Below are positions 1 to 5,468 of a stretch of 6,258 nucleotides of DNA, in pieces; the first letter of the stretch is position 1, and each line of letters starts with the position of its first letter. The position numbers and the translations under genes are program-made. Below the pieces are notes generated by a model. That model searched no databases and was not told where the DNA came from. It worked only from the letters and a program-made list of their open reading frames with translations. Location of the stretch: assembly GCA_021775655.1 (NCBI GenBank), contig JAJFHK010000524.1, positions 1 through 6,258 of the forward strand, in the 5' to 3' direction. Source of the stretch: Filomicrobium sp. (lineage in GTDB: Bacteria; Pseudomonadota; Alphaproteobacteria; Rhizobiales; Hyphomicrobiaceae).

Positions 1-146
1 GCCTTGTTTTCCAGCCCCGGCACCTGACGCTCATCGAGGAAATCGGTATTGCCTCCACCAGCAACCTGCGTCATCGCAGCTGCCGAGCCCACAGCGATTA
101 GCAGTCCAACAAAAAGCGCCTCAACAGCCCGTTCAGTTGAAATCAT
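1..146 (-). CDS. Partial gene for a short-leader membrane or exported protein, 5' end only
   Basis: The frame is open from an ATG at 146 to the window edge, 48 codons with no stop, so only the N-terminus is visible. It begins MISTERAVEALFVGLL and has a hydrophobic stretch at about residues 9-24 (ALFVGLLIAVGSAAA). A polar, glycine-containing segment (GGGNTDFLDERQVPG) follows. This fits an N-terminal membrane anchor or an uncleaved or cleaved signal sequence. A charged n-region with several arginines or lysines is missing, so a classical Sec signal is not certain. Its ATG overlaps the TGA stop of the upstream membrane-protein gene (ATGA, 4 bp), which suggests translational coupling and a shared transcript. 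The AGGG inside the end of the upstream gene may serve as ribosome binding site. I do not recognise the family. Reality as a gene is fairly likely; function is unknown. Confidence 0.6.
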   Translation of the reverse strand, partial: MISTERAVEALFVGLLIAVGSAAAMTQVAGGGNTDFLDERQVPGLENK

Positions 147-1363
147 TTCCCAACCCTGGCAAGTGCAGCTTCTAGTCCTGGGCAGCCGCCTAGGCTTTGC
201 GCTTTTTCATAGCTGGCCAGGGCCTTTTCTCGGCTGGCAGTGACTCCTAAACCGTATTCATAGAGCCGCCCAACGAAGCATAACGACACCGGATCGCCAT
301 TCACGCCTGCCAACTCCCACAGCATCCGGGCCGATTGATAGTCCGCTGTAGAGCTAGCGTAAATCGACCCCAATTGCGTCAGCGCCCATGTCATCTGCTC
401 GTTGGCGAGTTTCAGCGATAAGGCTTTTCGCAACCAGAACGCCCCCTCCTTTTTGTCGGCAGCGCGTTCGATCCCGTGCACGAATTGGTTGGCGAGTAAC
501 AAGGCATCGTCACGTTCGAAATTGCGCGCATCGGTTCCCCGTGGTGAGGTATCGCCGACAGTAAATATCTCGCTCAGGCTAGGCTCATCGCGTGACACCA
601 AGTTCGGGGAGATGCTGGACCACGCAACGAACAGAACCGCACCGGTTGCTACCAGGCCGGCTGAGAACATCGCCAGAGGCGAGAACCAAACATTGCGTCT
701 GGGTGGAGGGAGCGCGCGTGTCGTAGACTTGGCAAGTAACGGGGTATCATCGTGGCCATTGTGGTCGATGATCAGCCCGTCTTCTGCCAGTCGGGAGCTG
801 CTTCGTGACTGTACGGTTTGTGCATCACGGGAATGGTAAGTGCCTCCGAGGTCGGCTTGATACGACCCGTTACGATTTGTTGCTCCAAATAGGGAGTGTT
901 CCGGCGGCGCATGACCCGCTGATACAGCCGCGCCATTTGATAAGCCGTTGGCATTTGCCACCGCCGGTGGTGAGGCAACTGAAGTATCGGATTGCCCAAC
1001 GACTGCATTACCGTTTGCCCGTCGCGAGCGGCTCTTGGGAAGGTTTGGCCAAACCACTTCAACTTCGACATCGGCTGCAGGAATGCTGATCGCAGCAAGT
1101 TTGCCGGGATAAAGCCTGGATGCATCAACGACGCCAGGTCCGACCACCAATTCAATACCTCGCGATGTCGTACGTACGTCGAGCGGAATTTGATCCGCCG
1201 TGTGCCAATTTTCACGAGCATCGACAACATGGCCCTCACCTAGCGGCTCGATCCGGTAGGTTGCCGTATCGTGCAGAAGCCAAACACCGTCGAGTCGGAT
1301 AACAGCAAAACCGCCTTCCGGGTGCGCAGCATCGGGCACGATATGTATGCTTTTCGTTGTCAC
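143..1363 (-). CDS. Unrecognised single-pass membrane protein with C-terminal Sel1/TPR-like domain
   Basis: This is a 406-residue protein when started at the GTG at 1363, which has GAGG 7 nt upstream. A longer version from TTG at 1435 (430 aa) has no visible ribosome binding site. Residues 1-106 form a strand-rich soluble domain. Residues 107-222 are a low-complexity linker rich in Ser, Asn, Ala and Gly. One hydrophobic helix lies at about 227-248, preceded by PPPRR, which places the N-domain in the cytoplasm and the C-domain in the periplasm by the positive-inside rule. The C-domain has two helical repeats of Sel1/TPR type at about 327-358 and 360-392, including GRLYEYGLGV and a following EKALASYEKA helix. 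Sel1 repeats usually mediate protein-protein contacts in envelope assemblies. The cytoplasmic domain, helix and periplasmic domain order resembles SctD/YscD secretion proteins, but no FHA key residues are visible, so that is only a guess. It overlaps the next gene by ATGA. Confidence 0.75.
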   Translation of the reverse strand: MTTKSIHIVPDAAHPEGGFAVIRLDGVWLLHDTATYRIEPLGEGHVVDARENWHTADQIPLDVRTTSRGIELVVGPGVVDASRLYPGKLAAISIPAADVEVEVVWPNLPKSRSRRANGNAVVGQSDTSVASPPAVANANGLSNGAAVSAGHAPPEHSLFGATNRNGSYQADLGGTYHSRDAQTVQSRSSSRLAEDGLIIDHNGHDDTPLLAKSTTRALPPPRRNVWFSPLAMFSAGLVATGAVLFVAWSSISPNLVSRDEPSLSEIFTVGDTSPRGTDARNFERDDALLLANQFVHGIERAADKKEGAFWLRKALSLKLANEQMTWALTQLGSIYASSTADYQSARMLWELAGVNGDPVSLCFVGRLYEYGLGVTASREKALASYEKAQSLGGCPGLEAALARVGK

Positions 1364-1370
1364 GGCTCGA

Positions 1371-1374
1371 CCTC
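1371..1374 (-). promoter_or_regulatory. Ribosome binding site choosing the GTG start at 1363
   Basis: GAGG on the minus strand lies 7 nt before GTG at 1363. The only longer common start in this frame, TTG at 1435, lacks such a motif. The frame itself stays open about 20 codons further upstream of that TTG, so the choice is likely but not proven. Confidence 0.5.
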
Positions 1375-1547
1375 GAATGAACCAGCCATGCCGACTTTTC
1401 GGTTTTCGATACTTCGGTTCCCTCCAATCAAACAACTGGCGAAAACTGACCGGGGCATCAGGTGTTGCGCAGGCGAAGGACTCGCCGTGACATCACTTAG
1501 CTCGCATCCATTGTCTGAAGTTGGTGGTTTATTGGTCAATAGGGCGA

Positions 1548-1721
1548 CTAGTACAGGTCGGATTTCGCCACCAGCGCCATCAGGTATTGCCCGGCGACCG
1601 GATCGGGGAGCGCGGCTCGCGCAAGGGATATCGAGTTCGTCGGCGGAGTTGGGGTAATGGGCAGGAGTTGGCTTTCCGCCGTAAACGCAAATACTGCCGC
1701 GCGGCGACTCGACCGCAGCAA
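1548..1721 (-). pseudogene. Coding-like fragment, possible remnant of an unknown gene
   Basis: A 57-codon minus-strand frame from TTG at 1721 ends in TAG at 1550-1548. Two TGA codons lie just upstream in the same frame, and no ATG start or ribosome binding site is visible. About 70 percent of codons end in G or C by hand count, higher than in the competing frame over the same DNA. The C-terminal part reads LARAALPDPVAGQYLMALVA and then KSDLY. The VAGQY segment and its DNA recur in another broken frame at 3027-3230. A degraded gene tail is the simplest reading, but chance cannot be excluded because the piece is short. Confidence 0.25.
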
Positions 1722-1910
1722 TATCCACGTATAAATCGGTGTGACTCAAACTCATACAACGCGCACCGTATACTCTGACAAACTTGACGCTACCCTGGGT
1801 TGCGGGCTGTGTCATTCGCCATGGGGAGGCCTTTGCCGAGCAAATCAAGTTCCATGGTCTTTCCCGTTTCGCAATCCGGAGCAGACCACACCCCATTGAT
1901 ACCAATTCAA

Positions 1911-1939
1911 TTTTTATGCATAGAAGCCTGATATGACAA
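1911..1939 (-). promoter_or_regulatory. Candidate sigma70-type promoter reading toward the membrane-protein gene
   Basis: On the minus strand TTGTCA (1939-1934, one mismatch to TTGACA) is followed after exactly 17 bp by TAAAAA (1916-1911, four of six to TATAAT), with AT-rich sequence upstream. Transcription would start near 1904 and run into the weak ORF and the membrane-protein gene, giving a leader of about 540 nt to the GTG at 1363. Such a long leader makes the assignment uncertain. The promoter may belong to a now degraded gene. Confidence 0.35.
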
Positions 1940-2100
1940 ACATTTAATGCCTAACGCCGCGGGCACTTGAAGGTTAACGATGTATACAGCGCACATTCCT
2001 TTGGGCGAAATGGCATGGCAGAAGCATATGCATTGCTGTACAAAAAGTAGTTTGCTGGATTTTAGCTGACGCCGCCAAGCGACCGAAGATCCGATCGAGC

Positions 2101-2117
2101 GCGGAATCCTTTTCCGC
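2101..2117. other. Small perfect stem-loop upstream of rpe
   Basis: GCGGAA and TTCCGC form a 6-bp stem around a 5-nt loop. On neither strand does a T-tract follow, so it is not a standard terminator. It lies about 160 bp before the rpe start and could be a protein-binding palindrome or chance. Confidence 0.3.
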
Positions 2118-2262
2118 AGTGCTTATGAAAAACGACTTGGGAAAGTGCCTCGTTCCATTTGCCTTGATCTGTCACCTATGATCCAAACGGCCTGGAACGG
2201 TTATGTACCGCGATTAGGCCGCTGAAGCACCACTGTCCAGGCGGTGACATCGGCGAAAATTC

Positions 2263-2268
2263 GAGGAG
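2263..2268 (+). promoter_or_regulatory. Ribosome binding site of rpe
   Basis: GAGGAG ends 7 nt before the ATG at 2276. It is a near-ideal Shine-Dalgarno match and fixes the rpe start. Confidence 0.85.
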
Positions 2269-2275
2269 ATTCCCC

Positions 2276-2998
2276 ATGGGCGCCGCAGCCACGTTTAATC
2301 GCGACATAAAAATTGCCCCATCGATCCTCTCAGCGGATTTCGCCAACTTCGGCGCCGAATGTCGGGCAATCGAAGAGCAAGGCTGCGATTGGGTCCACGT
2401 CGACGTCATGGACGGCCATTTTGTGCCCAACATCACTTTTGGCCCGCAGACCTGCAAGGCGATCCGCCCGCACGTAAAGACAGTCATGGATGTGCACTTG
2501 ATGATCGCGCCGGTCGATGCCTACATCGATGCCTTTGCCGAGGCAGGAGCTGATATTCTAACGGCCCATGTGGAGGCAGGCCCACATCTCGATCGTACGC
2601 TTCAAGCCATCCGGTCCGCCGGATGCCGCGTTGGAGTCGCACTTAATCCTGCCACCCCGGCAGACGCCGTCGCGCACGTCCTCGACCGCATTGACCTCGT
2701 CTGCGTGATGACGGTAAACCCAGGCTTTGGCGGGCAGAGCTTCATTCACGCTATGGTCGACAAAGTGGTGCGGTTGCGCGGCATGATCGGTGATCGTCCC
2801 ATCCATATCGAAATTGATGGTGGCGTAACGCCCGAAACCGCACCGCTGGTCTCCGCCGCAGGTGCCGATGTGCTGGTTGCGGGTTCGGCAGTGTTCAAGG
2901 GTGGCAGTGTCGAAAACCAAAGCGTTTATGGCGATAATATCCGCGCGATCCGTAATGCCGCTCAGTCCGCCCAGGGCGGCGCACAGTCGGCAGCTTGA
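2276..2998 (+). CDS. rpe: Ribulose-phosphate 3-epimerase
   Basis: This 240-residue cytoplasmic TIM-barrel enzyme interconverts ribulose 5-phosphate and xylulose 5-phosphate in the pentose phosphate pathway (and in the Calvin cycle where that is present). Family motifs are all present. APSILSADF (14-22) is the first strand. HVDVMDG (41-47) holds metal ligands His41 and Asp43, with Asp43 also acid/base. MDVHLMI (71-77) holds ligand His74. VNPGFGGQ (147-154) is the flexible phosphate loop. EIDGG (179-183) holds ligand and catalytic Asp181, and VAGSAVF (201-207) binds phosphate. Length is slightly above the usual 220-230 because of a short N-terminal lead and an Ala/Gln/Gly-rich tail (AAQSAQGGAQSAA). 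A strong GAGGAG precedes the ATG. It stands alone on the plus strand, convergent with pta. Nothing suggests loss of function. Confidence 0.97.
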   Translation: MGAAATFNRDIKIAPSILSADFANFGAECRAIEEQGCDWVHVDVMDGHFVPNITFGPQTCKAIRPHVKTVMDVHLMIAPVDAYIDAFAEAGADILTAHVEAGPHLDRTLQAIRSAGCRVGVALNPATPADAVAHVLDRIDLVCVMTVNPGFGGQSFIHAMVDKVVRLRGMIGDRPIHIEIDGGVTPETAPLVSAAGADVLVAGSAVFKGGSVENQSVYGDNIRAIRNAAQSAQGGAQSAA

Positions 2999-3026
2999 AT
3001 CACGGTATTCGTTTCACTTGACTGGG

Positions 3027-3230
3027 CTAATTGAGGGCCTGTTCAATTTCGGCCTCGGCCTCATCGTCGACAATGATGCAAGACAGTTCATCAGCAGTAT
3101 TCAAGTTAGTTCCGGTACCAGCTCCACTAAGCACCCCTGCCGCGAAAAGCGTGGATGTCAGGCCGTATTGCCCGGCGACGCGGAAGAGGGCGCACCCCGA
3201 ACAGTGGCTGAGTTACAGCGTTAGTTTCAT
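3027..3230 (-). pseudogene. Small broken reading frame with ochre at codon 6
   Basis: From ATG at 3230 the minus strand reads MKLTL, then TAA (3215-3213), and then stays open for 62 codons to TAG at 3029-3027. The part after the stop looks protein-like. A Ser/Cys/Gly stretch (LSHCSGCALF) is followed by VAGQYGLTSTLFAAGVLSGA, and the end is acidic (CIIVDDEAEAEIEQALN). No ATG, GTG or TTG start follows the TAA until a GTG at codon 33, so an intact product from this frame is unlikely unless the start is elsewhere. MKLTL followed by a hydrophobic run resembles the start of an exported small protein. I do not recognise the family. It sits antisense in the gap after rpe and shares DNA and peptide similarity with the fragment at 1548-1721. 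Chance ORF is the main alternative. Confidence 0.3.
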
Positions 3231-3450
3231 CACTGTCGCTACCTGATGATATTACCAAGTGTTAGGACGTAAAGTCCCATTATCATTATTGAAAAGACGT
3301 CGGCACAAGCGTAACGGGTACTATATATTTCAATATCCGTGCGCAGTCTCGAAGACCGAGAACCGTTCTTTTCGCACTCCGATTGCTATTTCTGATGGTG
3401 TCTAGGCTTAGAGCATCAGTCTTGGTCAAGTGACCTTTAGCATTCATTGG

Positions 3451-3485
3451 CGATCGTCTCGCTAGAGTGCGTTTGCGAGGACGAT
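3451..3485 (-). terminator. pta: Imperfect hairpin just after the pta stop codon
   Basis: ATCGT-CTCGC (3453-3462) pairs with GCGAG-G-ACGAT (3475-3485), a 10-bp stem with one bulged base and a 12-nt loop, starting 3 nt after the pta TAA. Position favours a transcription end for pta. No T-tract follows on the minus strand, so it would be a non-canonical terminator or an RNA 3'-end stabiliser. Confidence 0.35.
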
Positions 3486-3487
3486 GC

Positions 3488-4492
3488 TTAAGAACTCGCG
3501 CGTCCTGCCTGGACCGAGGTCACAGCAATGAGCTGATAAACATCATCGACGCTGCACCCTCGCGATAGGTCATTGGCCGGTTTGGCCAGTCCCTGCAGGA
3601 TCGGCCCGACCGCCTTGGCCCCGCCGATGCGTTCGGCGATCTTGTAGCCGATATTTGCAGCTTCGAGGCTCGGGAAAATGAACACGTTGGCGTCGCCTTT
3701 AACCGGCGATGTCGGAGCTTTTGACGTTCCAATCGCAGGTACGAATGCGGAATCGAATTGTAGGTCGCCGCCGACGGTCAGGTCAGGGCGTTGAGATCTG
3801 ACACGCGCCGTTGCTTCGACGACTTTTCTCACGCGTTCGTGGTTGGCGCTGCCGCTGGTCGAGAATGACAACATTGCCACGCGCGGATTTTCGTTGACCA
3901 ACCCAAGAAAAGAGTCTGCCGAAGAAATAGCGATATCGGCGAGTTCTTCAGACGTTGGGTCGACAACCAGAGCGCAATCGGCAAACACAAAGCTTCCCTT
4001 CTTGGCATGGTGATCCTCAGAAAGGATCATCACGAAGAAGCTCGATACGATGCCCGCGCCTTCTTTCCGGCCGATGATCTGCAGCGCCGCTCGGACGGTG
4101 TCGGCGGTCGTGGCGACTGCACCGCCAATAGTGCCGTCGGCATCGCCCAAACGAACCATCATCGCAGCGAAATTGAGCGGATTGAGAAGTGCTTCGCGGG
4201 CAGCATCGGCATCGACACCTTTGTGCTTGCGCAATTCATGAAACGCTTCCGAATATCTCGCTGCACTTGGAGAGGTTTTCGGGTCGACAATCTCGACGTC
4301 TCCTGCAAGCCCGCCCGTCAACTGAATCTGCCGCGCGACCTCTGCATCGTTGCCAACTAGCGTAATCGTCGCCAGCCCGTCGCGTTTCGCACGAAGCGAA
4401 CCCTCGACAATCCGAGGATCTTCGCCCTCCGACATTACAATGTGGCTGCTGTCGGCTTTGGCTTGGACGAGAATGCGGTCGAGCGGATTCAT
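3488..4492 (-). CDS. pta: Phosphate acetyltransferase, short single-domain form
   Basis: Converts acetyl-CoA plus phosphate to acetyl-phosphate plus CoA and back, in the cytoplasm. It usually works with acetate kinase or phosphoketolase, neither seen here. With the start at ATG 4492 the protein is 334 residues, matching the short archaeal/bacterial class (Methanosarcina Pta is 333). The frame extends 16 codons further to ATG 4540, but MNPLDRILVQAK is the usual family beginning. Visible signatures are SEGEDPRI (21-28), NPLNFAAMMVRLGDADG (104-120), GGDLQFDSAFVP (241-252), and the C-terminal active-site block NDLSRGCSVDD (307-317). In that block Ser310, Arg311 and Asp316 correspond to the catalytic Ser309, Arg310 and Asp316 of the Methanosarcina enzyme. 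The ribosome binding site is weak (AGGT at about -12). It is convergent with rpe and has no operon partner in the window. Confidence 0.96.
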   Translation of the reverse strand: MNPLDRILVQAKADSSHIVMSEGEDPRIVEGSLRAKRDGLATITLVGNDAEVARQIQLTGGLAGDVEIVDPKTSPSAARYSEAFHELRKHKGVDADAAREALLNPLNFAAMMVRLGDADGTIGGAVATTADTVRAALQIIGRKEGAGIVSSFFVMILSEDHHAKKGSFVFADCALVVDPTSEELADIAISSADSFLGLVNENPRVAMLSFSTSGSANHERVRKVVEATARVRSQRPDLTVGGDLQFDSAFVPAIGTSKAPTSPVKGDANVFIFPSLEAANIGYKIAERIGGAKAVGPILQGLAKPANDLSRGCSVDDVYQLIAVTSVQAGRASS

Positions 4493-4724
4493 GTTGGGAC
4501 ACCTGTGCTGCCGTGGCCCTCCATCGGGCGGCGATGTCATGAATTGCCCGGTTACCAGATAAGAACAAGCTCGATAAAGGTCGTAGTCGGCACATCACGC
4601 TATTGCGCGGTCTAAGGCGAACCGGCACATTCCACTGCCTGTCATTAGTGGGTTCGCAAAAGAAGTAATGGCCAAATCGCGCGCCGTCCTGCCAGCGCCT
4701 AACGCACATCAATTGGAGTTAGAC

Positions 4725-4820
4725 ATGGAGAGTGCCTTCAATCGGCTTTGTCGTCCGCAACAGAGCTTGCACTGCGTTGCGCCCCGAATGCGTGAGATTG
4801 TGAGTTTCACACGACTTTAG
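4725..4820 (+). CDS. Possible 31-residue small protein
   Basis: ATG at 4725 is preceded by GGAG (4715-4718) with a 6-nt spacer, an ideal ribosome binding site. The product begins MESAFNRLCRPQQ and ends REIVSFTRL at TAG 4818-4820. It is basic, has two cysteines and no membrane segment, and I do not recognise it. No promoter is evident upstream. ORFs of this size occur by chance; the spacing of the Shine-Dalgarno is the only positive sign. Confidence 0.2.
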   Translation: MESAFNRLCRPQQSLHCVAPRMREIVSFTRL

Positions 4821-4828
4821 AAAGTGTG
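4808..4828 (-). terminator. Imperfect inverted repeat downstream of tRNA-Phe
   Basis: On the minus strand, starting 12 nt after the tRNA CCA end, CAC-ACTTT pairs with AAAGT-C-GTG around a very short loop with one bulged C. It could mark the 3' end of the tRNA precursor. No T-tract follows, so confidence is low. Confidence 0.3.
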
Positions 4829-4839
4829 GGCAGCAAAGA

Positions 4840-4915
4840 TGGTGCCCAGGGGCGGATTTGAACCACCGACACGCGGATTTTCAATCCGCTGCTCTACCAA
4901 CTGAGCTACCTGGGC
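4840..4915 (-). tRNA. tRNA-Phe (GAA)
   Basis: A complete 76-nt cloverleaf with encoded CCA (4842-4840). The acceptor stem GCCCAGG/CCTGGGC is 7 bp and perfect, followed by T8 A9. The D arm is GCTC-AGTTGGTA-GAGC. The anticodon stem GCGGA/TCCGC encloses loop TTGAAAA with anticodon GAA (phenylalanine). The variable loop is GTGTC. The T arm is GGTGG-TTCAAAT-CCGCC with one T-G wobble, and the discriminator is A. No intron and no mismatch. It follows maf and yacG on the same strand but has its own promoter just upstream, so it is probably transcribed independently. Confidence 0.98.
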
Positions 4916-4953
4916 AAGAGACACACGCCCAAAGCGGGCCGTGCGAAGCACGT

Positions 4954-4982
4954 CTTATAGTGAAGCCGTGCCAGGGTGGCAA
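4954..4982 (-). promoter_or_regulatory. Promoter of tRNA-Phe
   Basis: On the minus strand TTGCCA (4982-4977, one mismatch to TTGACA) and TATAAG (4959-4954, one mismatch to TATAAT) are separated by exactly 17 bp. The predicted start is near 4947, giving a leader of about 32 nt before the mature tRNA 5' end at 4915. The spacing and near-consensus boxes fit a strong housekeeping-sigma stable-RNA promoter. Confidence 0.8.
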
Positions 4983-5035
4983 GCCGCTTCGAATTCCAAC
5001 GCTCAATGACATCTTCGTCGTGCAAGTGTGCTATG

Positions 5036-5070
5036 AAAAAAAGAGTAATCAACGTCTTAGCGCCTGATAC
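5036..5070 (-). terminator. Candidate intrinsic terminator after yacG
   Basis: About 54 nt downstream of the yacG stop, minus-strand GTATCA (5070-5065) pairs with TGA-T-TAC (5051-5045), a 6-bp stem with one bulge and a 13-nt loop. After CTC (5045-5043) comes a run of seven T (5042-5036). The stem is weak but the T-run is clear. The position between yacG and the tRNA promoter is what a terminator for the maf-yacG transcript needs. Confidence 0.4.
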
Positions 5071-5124
5071 AGCAACTTGACCCGGGCTCGTATTCTTACT
5101 GAATTCTGCGCGGACAACATCGCG

Positions 5125-5394
5125 TCAGGTCCCTTCCCCCTGTCCGTCTCGTGCAAGATCGGCCGCACGTGCCTGATCACCGTCTTCGTCTTCATCCGCG
5201 TCCCCACCTGAAATGGCGTAGCGACCGGTTAGCCACCTCGACAGATCGAGATCGGCGCAGCGGCGCGAGCAAAACGGCCTGTAAGCAAAGACCGACGGTG
5301 TCTTGCACATCGGACATGGGCGTGCCTGGTGCGTGGCGGCGGCTGATTTGTCTGTTATCCTCGCGGGCTTGTCCCGCCGCACTTTGCCCGACAT
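5125..5394 (-). CDS. yacG: DNA gyrase inhibitor YacG, zinc-binding
   Basis: A small cytoplasmic zinc protein. The E. coli homologue binds the GyrB C-terminal region and blocks DNA binding by gyrase. With ATG at 5394, preceded by AGGA at 5 nt, the product is 89 residues. The frame is open further to a TTG at 5466, but that extension lacks a good ribosome binding site. The zinc knuckle is CPMC (27-30) plus CSRRC (42-46), so ligands are Cys27, Cys30, Cys42 and Cys46. The signature ADLDLSRWLTGRYAI (47-61) follows, typical of the family. An acidic tail rich in Asp/Glu (65-73) and a charged C-terminus extend beyond the 65-residue E. coli protein. It begins 74 bp after the maf stop on the same strand and is probably cotranscribed with it. 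Confidence 0.93.
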   Translation of the reverse strand: MSGKVRRDKPARITDKSAAATHQARPCPMCKTPSVFAYRPFCSRRCADLDLSRWLTGRYAISGGDADEDEDGDQARAADLARDGQGEGT

Positions 5395-5468
5395 GCGTAT
5401 CCTGAAATCTACCAACTTCCCTGTCGCCCAGTTTCGCTCCACGCGTCCCCCAGCGGGGCTAGCCAACC

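Larger units (their letters stand above)
1436..2275. other. Long intergenic region with weak ORFs, no convincing intact gene
   Basis: Between the membrane-protein gene and rpe there are about 840-910 bp without a recognisable protein. On the minus strand a weak 181-codon frame runs from TTG at 1905 to TGA at 1360. It overlaps the GTG start at 1363 as GTGA, but its composition (many Cys, Pro, Arg, Ser) and third-base pattern do not look coding. Inside it, in another frame, lies a more coding-like 57-codon fragment (1548-1721). The part 1905-2275 is AT-richer. It holds a candidate minus-strand promoter, a small stem-loop (2101-2117) and presumably the rpe promoter. TATGAT at 2177-2182 could be a -10 box for rpe, but no good -35 sits at the right distance. 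Confidence 0.6.
2999..3487. other. Convergent intergenic region between rpe and pta
   Basis: About 490 bp separate the two stop codons, long for a convergent pair. The part 3027-3230 carries a broken minus-strand reading frame, annotated separately. The part 3246-3450 is AT-rich (for example ACTATATATTTCAATAT near 3320) and holds no ORF of note. A 5-bp stem TCTCG/CGAGA (3347-3361) is followed by CCGTTCTTTT on the plus strand but is too weak and too far from rpe to call a terminator. Confidence 0.6.
4493..4839. other. Intergenic region between pta and tRNA-Phe
   Basis: About 350 bp hold the upstream region of pta (minus strand) and the downstream region of tRNA-Phe. No clear pta promoter is seen; -10-like and -35-like boxes on the minus strand are poor. 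A 31-codon plus-strand ORF with a good Shine-Dalgarno (4725-4820) and an imperfect inverted repeat (4808-4828) are listed separately. Confidence 0.5.

Noticed and set aside
402..1302. Several plus-strand ORFs of 60-145 codons and a 155-codon minus-strand ORF across the membrane-protein gene
   Set aside because: They lie inside the better-supported 143-1363 minus-strand gene in other frames, and their composition (Arg/Cys/His-rich) is typical of shadow frames.
1790..1853. 21-codon minus-strand ORF beginning MELDLLGKGLPMAND (ATG at 1855)
   Set aside because: Short, weak ribosome binding site, ends at TAG with no continuation; treated as chance.
3033..3056. GAGG-G-CC / GGCCTC hairpin 35 nt after the rpe stop as an rpe terminator
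   Set aside because: Six-bp bulged stem with no T-tract on the plus strand. The right arm is part of a GGCCTC tandem repeat that in the minus frame encodes Glu-Ala repeats.
4007..4712. Plus-strand ORFs of 117 and 70 codons and a 158-codon minus-strand ORF over pta
   Set aside because: All are alternative frames of pta, which has full family motifs.
4840..4915. tRNA-Phe as an integration site
   Set aside because: No integrase gene and no duplicated copy of the tRNA 3' end is visible in the window.
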